Assembly (NCBI GenBank): GCA_007118765.1
Contig: SKQZ01000447.1
Span: 1 to 10,866, forward strand
Length of the DNA: 10,866 bases
Direction of reading: 5' to 3'
From: Candidatus Hydrogenedentota bacterium
GTDB taxonomy: Bacteria; Hydrogenedentota; Hydrogenedentia; Hydrogenedentales; CAITNO01
Each line of letters opens with the position of its first letter. Positions within the stretch are counted from its first letter, which is position 1. Both the position numbers and the translations under genes were made by a program. Below the pieces are notes generated by a model. The model ran no database searches, was not told the DNA's origin, and saw nothing but the letters and a program-made list of their open reading frames with translations. Below, in pieces: positions 5,760 to 10,866 of the stretch.

Positions 5760-8361
5760 AATAGACCCACTTCTTGGATAATCGCAGCTGTAACAGCGTC
5801 AAGACGCAAACAATGATCAACAACAACCATGCCATGGCTGAGGCATAGCCCATGTTGAAATAATTGAAGGCGTTGTTAAAAAGGTAGTAGGCATAAAACA
5901 TGGTGGAATCTTCTGGGCCGCCCAAGGTCATGATGTACGCCTGCGTAAATATCTGCATGGTGCCGATGATGCCCATAATGAGGTTAAAGAAGATGTACGG
6001 GGACAGCATTGGCAGTGTGATGTTAAAGAACTTTCGGAACGGCCCCGCCCCGTCAATTTCCGCAGCCTCATAAAGGTGGGTCGGAATGCCTTTGAGTCCG
6101 GCAAGCCAGATAATCATGCCTGCACCCGCGCCCCACAGGCCCATAAGAATAATGGCGGCTTTCGAGCCAAACAGCCATGAGGAGCTTTGCAGCCACAGTG
6201 GGGGGTTGCTGACGCCAAGCATACGCAAGAAGACATTTACCAGCCCGTTCGAGGGGTTCAGCACCCAAATCCAGAGAATGGAACTGGCCACCATGGGCAC
6301 AATGGCCGGCAGATAAAAGAGCGTCCTGTAAAATTTCATGCCCCGAACTTCGGTATTAAGCAACATGGCAATGCCCAGCCCCACCGCCATGCCCAGGGGG
6401 ATGCCGATAACCATATAGGCGGTATTCGCCAGAGAATGCCAGAACAAGGGGTCATCAAAGAGCAGCATTCGGTAGTTATCAAACCCCACCCATTCAGCCG
6501 GACTCAGTACATCGTAGCGGGAAAAACTATAAATGAATGAGGCGACCACCGGACCCGCAATGAACAGGAAAAAACCGACAAGCCAGGGAGACATAAAGAA
6601 TAATGCCGCCCGTTGTTCCGCGCCGGACCATGCGCGGTATATCCGCTTTACGCCCACCAGCAAAACAATCACAAGGAGAAGAAATCCCAGCGCACCCATG
6701 AGTCCTACGGTGACCGCCGTCCAGTTTACAACTGGATACTCGGTATCAGTATGGAGCAGATCCAATTGGCGCTGCACGTTTTGTCGGCCCACCGTGAGTG
6801 CCTCTTCGGGCGTCATGGACAAGCGCCATGCCCGCTCGGCGGCGCGTGCATGTTCGTCCCACAATAATGTGCCCACGGGGGTTACCGGGCGATAGAGCGA
6901 CACGTTCATCAGGTCGTAAAAGAGAGGAAAGAAAGTGCGCACCCGGGCGGGCAGGTCGGTATTGCCCTCAATGTACCGGGCGTTATACATATCATTGATG
7001 CGTGGAATTGGCGCCATCCGCGGGACAAAAGCGCGTCCGCGGCTGCGGAAGAAGCGTGCATTTACATCGCCCTGATACAGCCACATGCGGGTGGTGTTTA
7101 AGAAACGCACCAGTTCAAAAGCAGCCTCTGTGTTACGTGCGCCTTCGGGGATGGCCCAACAAAAACCGCCGCTCCAGGTGATGGGTTCGCGTCCTTTGGG
7201 CGGCGGCGCGGGCGCTACGCCAAAGCGCATGTTCGGCGCCAGGTCGGCGATACCTGTAAGAAACCAGTCGCCGTCTATTTTCATGGCGACCTGTCCCGTC
7301 AGAAAAGGATCAAACTCGCCCGCTTGAAACGTGGTCTCAAACAGACTTACTTTTTCAATGCCGCCCAACGCTTCGTAAACGTCCACCATGTATTGGAGCG
7401 CCTCCACAATGCGGGGATCATCCAAGGTGCAGGTGAGACCGTCATCGCTCATAAATCGCCCGCCGTTTTGCCAGCCATAAAGATAGAGCCAGCTGTTGCC
7501 GTATTGGGGCGCAAATCCAAGGCGCGTGATATTGCCGGCATCATCATATTCGGTGAGCGCCACCGCGTATTCTTTCAGTTCGTCCCAGTTGGAAGGCGGC
7601 AGCGCATTGCCCGAACCGTCCACGAAGCCCGCCCGTTCCAGCAAATCACTGTTATAGTACAGCGCACGCGAATCAGCATTGTGGGGGATGGTGTATACAC
7701 TGTGTTTTCCGGTAGTGGGATCGGTGTAACTCCCCTCAAGCCAACATGCTTCATAAAAATCGTGTTCATGTACGGCCTCACACCATTCCACAAGGGCGTG
7801 TGTTTGCGCCGTCAGCATATCCGACGGCGCATCGGCAGCAATGTCTTGCTGCAATTGTGTGATCATGCGTCCAATCTGACTGTTCGGGAAACGATCATAG
7901 TAGTGCAACAACTGTTCCAAGGGCGTTTGTGCGGCATGGGTGTGTCCGGCCTCAACGGCGTCTGCTGCTGCGCGAGCGTGTGTCTCATTCGTTAGCGCCT
8001 GTGCCAGCAGATCGTCCATGGGCCGCAAAGCGCGCCGAACCGCCCACTCGCCAACGGAAAACCGGTCAAAAATCAATACATCCGGCGGACTGCCCCCTGC
8101 AATCGCGGTAAGCAGCTTTTGCTGGCCGGTTCCTGTTACCCCCGTGTGAAACCCGGTAATGATTCGGTAGCCGGGATAGGCAAGTTCAAACTTGCGGAAG
8201 GCGGCATCAAGACCCCGGTCATGCCATATAACCCATACCACCAACTCCTCGGGATCTGTGGCTGCGGCGCTTTGTTGCTGGGGCGCGAGAGCAGCCATGA
8301 TGCATACACAGGCACCGAATGCGCGGGTAAGCGTCATGGGGAAACGAGAAAGAGCGGTCAT
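5746..8361 (-). CDS. fused sugar-binding protein and MalF-like ABC permease
   Basis: One 871-residue chain carries two importer parts. Residues 1-34 look like a signal peptide (Arg6 and Arg13, hydrophobic 14-27, cleavage near AAA at 32-34). Residues about 38-540 form a family 1 solute-binding protein: VVWVIWHD, SPPDVLIFD, IPHNADSRALYYN, then NWDELKEYA and WSGGFCWAIP. A helix at 549-571 with a basic tail (VKRIYR) brings the chain into the cytoplasm. Residues 585-871 are a six-helix MalF-type permease with the EAA loop YEAAEIDGAG (764-773) and LPMLSP (783-788). ATG 8361 is chosen over an ATG 33 bases upstream because it overlaps the previous gene's stop as ATGA, has AAAAGG upstream, and directly begins the signal peptide. 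The binding domain has about 80 extra residues at 117-205. Substrate is probably an oligosaccharide or polyol, but the sequence does not say which. No ATPase gene is adjacent. Confidence 0.9.
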   Translation of the reverse strand: MTALSRFPMTLTRAFGACVCIMAALAPQQQSAAATDPEELVVWVIWHDRGLDAAFRKFELAYPGYRIITGFHTGVTGTGQQKLLTAIAGGSPPDVLIFDRFSVGEWAVRRALRPMDDLLAQALTNETHARAAADAVEAGHTHAAQTPLEQLLHYYDRFPNSQIGRMITQLQQDIAADAPSDMLTAQTHALVEWCEAVHEHDFYEACWLEGSYTDPTTGKHSVYTIPHNADSRALYYNSDLLERAGFVDGSGNALPPSNWDELKEYAVALTEYDDAGNITRLGFAPQYGNSWLYLYGWQNGGRFMSDDGLTCTLDDPRIVEALQYMVDVYEALGGIEKVSLFETTFQAGEFDPFLTGQVAMKIDGDWFLTGIADLAPNMRFGVAPAPPPKGREPITWSGGFCWAIPEGARNTEAAFELVRFLNTTRMWLYQGDVNARFFRSRGRAFVPRMAPIPRINDMYNARYIEGNTDLPARVRTFFPLFYDLMNVSLYRPVTPVGTLLWDEHARAAERAWRLSMTPEEALTVGRQNVQRQLDLLHTDTEYPVVNWTAVTVGLMGALGFLLLVIVLLVGVKRIYRAWSGAEQRAALFFMSPWLVGFFLFIAGPVVASFIYSFSRYDVLSPAEWVGFDNYRMLLFDDPLFWHSLANTAYMVIGIPLGMAVGLGIAMLLNTEVRGMKFYRTLFYLPAIVPMVASSILWIWVLNPSNGLVNVFLRMLGVSNPPLWLQSSSWLFGSKAAIILMGLWGAGAGMIIWLAGLKGIPTHLYEAAEIDGAGPFRKFFNITLPMLSPYIFFNLIMGIIGTMQIFTQAYIMTLGGPEDSTMFYAYYLFNNAFNYFNMGYASAMAWLLLIIVCVLTLLQLRLSKKWVYYGGE

Positions 8362-8573
8362 TTTTGACGAGCCTTTTGTTCCAACTCTTTGCAAAGCGTG
8401 CCATCATCCTTGCAACACAACATTTCGCCGTTCTCTCCTGGTACAGGCCCTTTACAGCCCTGTTTACGTTCTCCGAGAACCTTATTTGCGATCAAGTGTA
8501 CGGTGAGCCAAAATAGCACGATAATGCCGAAAAAACAGGCGGGAACAAGTAGTGATAAGAGAATTGTATACAT
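8358..8573 (-). CDS. small one-helix membrane protein with Cys-rich tail (NqrM/DUF539-like layout)
   Basis: This 71-residue protein is the first gene of the importer operon; its TGA overlaps the next ATG as ATGA. One hydrophobic helix (about 2-28) is followed by basic residues (Lys31, Arg36, Lys37), which predicts the tail in the cytoplasm. The tail holds Cys40, Cys53, Cys54 and Cys61 in a GCKG...LCCKDDGTLC arrangement and ends in a charged helix. Cys13 is in the membrane part. An ATG 33 bases upstream is possible, but ATG 8573 has GGAG 6 bases before it and begins the helix directly. The layout recalls NqrM (DUF539), a one-helix protein whose cysteines help deliver iron to the Na+-NQR complex, but the usual C-G-G after the first Cys is C-K-G here and no nqr gene is in view. 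Metal binding is an inference. Confidence 0.65.
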   Translation of the reverse strand: MYTILLSLLVPACFFGIIVLFWLTVHLIANKVLGERKQGCKGPVPGENGEMLCCKDDGTLCKELEQKARQK

Positions 8574-8620
8574 TCGTGACTCCGGCACATAAAATGGCTG
8601 TCGCATGTGCGCCGCAATGG

Positions 8621-8648
8621 TAAATATTCATGTTTTATTGGGCGTCAA
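8621..8648 (-). promoter_or_regulatory. possible promoter of the importer operon
   Basis: On the minus strand TTGACG (8648-8643) is followed after 16 bases by TATTTA (8626-8621), about 48 bases before the start codon of the small membrane protein. The -35 box is near consensus (5 of 6); the -10 box is poor (3 of 6). It is the best candidate in the divergent gap for this strand. Confidence 0.3.
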
Positions 8649-8801
8649 GCATTAGGACACTTGGTAACACGCCATGACGGGCATCTGCTTCGCAGTATTT
8701 TAGCACAGTTGCAAATGCCGTTTCAGGAGTTAGAAAACCACCTGCAGGCACTATGCTCCTATGGAGAAGACAAAAAACTTCGCATTATCCAGCCTGTACT
8801 C

Positions 8802-8810
8802 TGGTATACT
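8802..8810 (+). promoter_or_regulatory. extended -10 promoter candidate for the first lipoprotein gene
   Basis: TGGTATACT combines the TGn extension with TATACT (5 of 6 to consensus) at 8805-8810. No good -35 box lies 16-18 bases upstream, which is tolerated by extended -10 promoters. It would give a leader of about 90 bases. The second lipoprotein gene has TATACT at nearly the same distance from its start. Confidence 0.45.
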
Positions 8811-8880
8811 ATAGAACAGCCGATGTTGATTGTGAAACAGTGCAGGGTACTGATGTGCCTTGATCACCTTTGTTGACATG

Positions 8881-8893
8881 TGAGTTTAACTCA
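8881..8893. promoter_or_regulatory. dyad just upstream of the ribosome binding site
   Basis: TGAGTT and AACTCA form an inverted repeat with one central base, directly abutting the AAGGAGG Shine-Dalgarno sequence. One unpaired base cannot make an RNA hairpin loop without opening base pairs, so if functional it is more likely a DNA-binding site than a translation control hairpin. Confidence 0.25.
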
Positions 8894-8906
8894 AGGAGGA
8901 AAGACG

Positions 8907-9512
8907 ATGAGCAGCACATTTTCAAGAGTTTTGTTGGCAGGCATTACGCTTACGGCGATGATTACGATGTCGGGATGCGGCATTGCCATCTCGCTTCCCA
9001 ATCAATCCGTTGACCTGATTAGCGAAATAGACGTGCCCAGCATAGACGTTCCGCTGGATCAGATTCCGGACGAGTGGCTGGATTACTTGGAAGGGCAGGA
9101 TTACGAACAAAGCGACAGCTTCTGCGACTTGCCCAATTTGGGTGATATCCAATCGGAAGCAGCGAATTCGATCCCGCCTTTCCTGGCGCGCTTAATTCGC
9201 ATAGAATCGGTGGAAGTGACCTCCATTGATTTCGTTGCCAAAGAAGGCGATTTCGGGTCAATGACCAAACTGCAAACGATCCTGACCATTGGCAATACGC
9301 CGTATGAATTCCTTGAAGAGAATCCGGCCGGATTTGGCGAAGAGGTCGTCCTGACGCCGGAACCGGCATTGGATTTGGCGAATGTTATCGGCGACGACAG
9401 GATTGATTGTATTGAATATTATGTGCAGGTCAAAGGTTCCCTTCCGGAAGATGACCTTGTGTTCAAGGTCGTGTTGAACTTTGATGTGCAGCTACGCTTA
9501 CGCCTCTTTTAA
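8907..9512 (+). CDS. lipoprotein of unknown function, paralogue A
   Basis: This 201-residue protein has a signal peptide (Arg7, hydrophobic 8-20) and a lipobox-like MSGC that would make Cys24 the lipidated residue. Methionine at -3 is not the usual choice, so processing is likely but not certain. The mature part is acidic at first (VDLISEIDVPSIDVP), then carries DEWLDYLEGQDYE (55-67), Cys73 and Cys168, and ends in an alternating beta-strand pattern, VVLNFDVQLRLRLF. The start is chosen for AAGGAGG at 8893-8899, 7 bases upstream; an in-frame ATG at 8880 lacks this. It is clearly paralogous to the gene at 9759, with Cys24 at the same position and the two later cysteines 95 versus 93 residues apart. 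No known family was recognised. Confidence 0.85.
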   Translation: MSSTFSRVLLAGITLTAMITMSGCGIAISLPNQSVDLISEIDVPSIDVPLDQIPDEWLDYLEGQDYEQSDSFCDLPNLGDIQSEAANSIPPFLARLIRIESVEVTSIDFVAKEGDFGSMTKLQTILTIGNTPYEFLEENPAGFGEEVVLTPEPALDLANVIGDDRIDCIEYYVQVKGSLPEDDLVFKVVLNFDVQLRLRLF

Positions 9513-9530
9513 TGAGTTGGACATAATGCA

Positions 9531-9559
9531 GTCCGGCGGGCTTGTGTGGCCCGCCGGGC
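9531..9559 (+). terminator. GC-rich hairpin between the two lipoprotein genes
   Basis: CCGGCGGGC (9533-9541) pairs perfectly with GCCCGCCGG (9549-9557) around a 7-base loop; a T-G and a G-C pair extend the stem to 11 bp. It lies 18 bases after the stop of the first lipoprotein gene. The stem is strong enough for an intrinsic terminator, but no T-run follows, so it may instead protect the transcript's 3' end or only weaken read-through. Confidence 0.5.
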
Positions 9560-9582
9560 ATGCTGTCCCTGTGTCTGGCCCG

Positions 9583-9588
9583 TATAAT
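9583..9588 (+). promoter_or_regulatory. perfect -10 box without a good -35
   Basis: TATAAT matches the consensus exactly, but no acceptable -35 hexamer lies 16-18 bases upstream and there is no TGn extension. It could start the second lipoprotein transcript with a leader of about 165 bases. The box at 9656 is an alternative. Confidence 0.25.
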
Positions 9589-9631
9589 GAGCGTGCGGTG
9601 TTGTCAGCGCGGGACTGGTGATACATGTAAT

Positions 9632-9661
9632 TTGGTTCGACGCCCTTAAACCGTATATACT
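9632..9661 (+). promoter_or_regulatory. promoter candidate for the second lipoprotein gene
   Basis: TTGGTT (9632-9637, 3 of 6) and TATACT (9656-9661, 5 of 6) are 18 bases apart. The TATACT box is 97 bases before the start codon, versus 96 bases for the matching box of the paralogue at 8907, suggesting the control region was duplicated with the gene. Confidence 0.4.
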
Positions 9662-9758
9662 CTATGGCACGTCGGTCATGATTGTTTCGGCAACAAGTGT
9701 GGGGTTGTCGTTGTCGGCGTCACGTAAAAGACACATAGCGAGAGTGAAGGAGCGGTCT

Positions 9759-10346
9759 ATGCATGGTATATCGTTGAAAGCACTGTTATTGGGCGTTGTA
9801 CTGACGGCGACGCTTGCATTCACGGGTTGTGGCCTGCAGGTACGAAGTATTACGTTGGTGGAAGCGATTGAAGTGCCGTCGAAGGAGACGTTGGGCGATG
9901 ACGCCGACCCCGAGTGGATCGCGTATCTCGCCGGTCAGGATTACGAGATTAACGAAGCGTTGTGTGATTTGGACATGCTTCAAGAAACGCTCGCGGCACG
10001 GTTGCCCAATTTTATTGCCGAGCGGATTGTAGTCCGATCGGCGCGGGTTGTTTCTCTTGAGTTTGCCGCACAGGAAGGCAACTTTGCGTCAATCAACGAG
10101 ATGAGTGCGGTTGTCAGTATTGATGACGACCGATATATGTTTTCATCCGGATATCAATCAGACGGGTTCGGTAGCAATGTGAGACTGCGACCCCGACCAC
10201 GGTTGAATCTTGCAGACGCCATCAACGATCCGGATATATCCTGTGTCTACACCTATATGCGCATTGCAGGAACACTGCCGGAAGAAGAACTTTCCTTTGA
10301 CGTGGTTCTCAATTTCCGGCTCCGCCTTGGCTTCAGCCTCTTTTAG
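9759..10346 (+). CDS. lipoprotein of unknown function, paralogue B
   Basis: This 195-residue protein has a short signal peptide (hydrophobic 9-21) and FTGC as the lipobox-like site, again placing the cysteine at residue 24. The mature part shares with paralogue A: IEVPS near 38-41, EW-YL-GQDYE (52-63), CDL (Cys69), P-FIA near 83-87, EGNFAS (106-111), GFG near 136-138, a Cys after the Asp-Ile pair (Cys162), G-LPE and VVLNF, and a C-terminal LF. The frame is open 47 codons further upstream, but AAGGAG at 9747-9752 lies 6 bases before ATG 9759 and the signal peptide begins there. Fold prediction by eye is a small beta-rich domain, possibly with a Cys69-Cys162 disulfide. No family was recognised and the neighbours do not reveal a role. 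Confidence 0.85.
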   Translation: MHGISLKALLLGVVLTATLAFTGCGLQVRSITLVEAIEVPSKETLGDDADPEWIAYLAGQDYEINEALCDLDMLQETLAARLPNFIAERIVVRSARVVSLEFAAQEGNFASINEMSAVVSIDDDRYMFSSGYQSDGFGSNVRLRPRPRLNLADAINDPDISCVYTYMRIAGTLPEEELSFDVVLNFRLRLGFSLF

Positions 10347-10462
10347 CGTTGTACGTCAGCAAAAAGCGTTGCCGTCGTATTGCGTGTCTGATGGTGGCGG
10401 AAAGTCGATCCTCCGTCGCGCCGAAAACGCACCTAACAAAGGCACCTGCGTGTTTGTAACCC

Positions 10463-10866
10463 ATGGCACCTGAAACAGCAACAACGCCGAACGTAAACGA
10501 AGTCAGCGACAGGGATGCATTGTTGCGCGTGGAAGACTTAAGCGTTGTATTTCACACCGACGAGGGGGACGCACGCGCTGTTGACCATGTGTCCTTTTCG
10601 CTGCGTCAGGGTCAAACGGTGGCGCTGGTTGGGGAGAGCGGCTGCGGCAAAAGTGTTACGGCCTTATCCCTGCTGCGGTTAATTCCGTCGCCTCCGGGGC
10701 AAATTACCGGCGGACGCATCCTGTTTGAAGATCGCGATCTGCTTGCGTTGTCCGAGGCGGCCATGCGTCGCATACGGGGCAACGAGATCAGCATGGTCTT
10801 CCAAGAGCCCATGACGTCGCTGAACCCCGTCTTTCGCGTGGGCGCACAAATCAGCGCCGTGTTGCG
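10463..10866 (+). CDS. OppD/DppD-type peptide/nickel ABC transporter ATPase, 3' truncated
   Basis: The first 134 residues of an ABC ATPase run off the window edge. The nucleotide-binding domain starts at about residue 20 (LLRVEDLSVVF). Walker A is GESGCGKS at 57-64 with Lys63. The Q-loop reads MVFQEPMTSLNP (111-122, Gln114), the wording typical of OppD/DppD subunits of oligopeptide, dipeptide or nickel importers, not of sugar-type (UgpC/MalK) ATPases. The signature motif, Walker B and OppD C-terminal region lie beyond the edge. A TAA at 10457-10459 closes the frame just upstream, so ATG 10463 is the earliest start, but it has no clear Shine-Dalgarno sequence. A TTG at 10520 preceded by AGGGA would begin closer to the homologous part. 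Partner permease genes probably follow outside the window. Confidence 0.92.
   Translation, partial: MAPETATTPNVNEVSDRDALLRVEDLSVVFHTDEGDARAVDHVSFSLRQGQTVALVGESGCGKSVTALSLLRLIPSPPGQITGGRILFEDRDLLALSEAAMRRIRGNEISMVFQEPMTSLNPVFRVGAQISAVL

Larger units (their letters stand above)
8574..8906. other. divergent intergenic region between the importer operon and the lipoprotein genes
   Basis: These 333 bases separate genes read in opposite directions and should hold both sets of control signals. They contain the weak minus-strand promoter at 8621-8648, the extended -10 box at 8802-8810, the dyad at 8881-8893 and a Shine-Dalgarno sequence. A GTG-started frame (8607-8876, 89 codons) also runs through the region on the plus strand. 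It has no Shine-Dalgarno sequence, resembles no family I recognise and would cover both promoters, so it is not called as a gene. The lower GC of this stretch fits a control region. Confidence 0.5.

Noticed and set aside
7324..7995. Plus-strand frame of 223 codons
   Set aside because: It is antisense to the sugar-binding domain, whose motifs are clear; no start signal or motif supports it.
8607..8876. GTG-started frame of 89 codons in the divergent gap
   Set aside because: It has no Shine-Dalgarno sequence and no family resemblance, and it covers both candidate promoters. It is not impossible, so conservation in relatives would decide.
8873..8878. Perfect TTGACA hexamer
   Set aside because: Its matching -10 position would fall in the Shine-Dalgarno sequence (GAGGAA), with no -10 likeness.
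10463..10866. ATPase gene as the missing energy subunit of the sugar importer
   Set aside because: Its Walker A and Q-loop wording is that of the OppD/DppD peptide/nickel class, and it lies on the other strand beyond the lipoprotein genes.
1..10866. CRISPR array, insertion sequence ends, tRNA or rRNA genes
   Set aside because: No regularly spaced repeats, transposase frame, terminal inverted repeats with target duplication, or cloverleaf-like segments were seen.

Overview
The window reads as a stretch of chromosome from a bacterium of moderate GC content. Nothing in it looks like phage, plasmid or insertion sequence, and there is no CRISPR array, rRNA or tRNA. Taxonomy cannot be fixed from the sequence. 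Three things together make an uncultured lineage of the Planctomycetes/Lentisphaerae/Hydrogenedentes kind a reasonable but low-confidence guess: a formylglycine-generating-enzyme-type domain, fused multi-domain sugar importer subunits, and orphan lipoproteins.

Left part (1-3793, + strand). The C-terminal 50 residues of an FGE/SUMF1-type protein end at 153. A good sigma70-like promoter (TTGGCA-17-TACAAT) and a 10-bp palindrome follow. Then comes a four-gene housekeeping run: a M24B Xaa-Pro aminopeptidase (281-1363), elongation factor P (1366-1923), the biotin carboxyl carrier protein AccB (1983-2441) and biotin carboxylase AccC (2453-3793). Gaps are 2, 59 and 11 bases, so one operon is likely. 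AccB and AccC form the carrier and biotin carboxylase half of acetyl-CoA carboxylase.

Middle part (3885-8573, - strand, read right to left). This is the most unusual region. A three-gene operon with overlapping stop/start codons encodes: a 71-residue one-helix membrane protein with a Cys-rich tail; an 871-residue protein joining a complete sugar-type substrate-binding protein to a MalF-like permease through an extra transmembrane helix; and a 624-residue MalG-like permease with two extra N-terminal helices and about 280 extra residues in its first extracytoplasmic loop. Together they look like a CUT1-type carbohydrate importer reduced to two polypeptides with the receptor permanently tethered. 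No ATPase gene is beside it, so an ATPase encoded elsewhere must be assumed.

Right part (8574-10866, + strand). A divergent intergenic region leads to two tandem paralogous lipoproteins (8907-9512 and 9759-10346) of unknown function. Each has its own strong Shine-Dalgarno sequence and a TATACT box at almost the same distance from its start; a GC-rich hairpin separates them. The window ends inside an OppD/DppD-type ATPase gene of a peptide/nickel ABC transporter (10463 to the edge). It is on the other strand, belongs to a different transporter class and is unlikely to serve the sugar importer.

Best candidates for something undescribed: the fused receptor-permease with its partner carrying a large periplasmic insertion, the small Cys-rich membrane protein at the head of the same operon (resembling the NqrM/DUF539 layout), and the paired lipoproteins.
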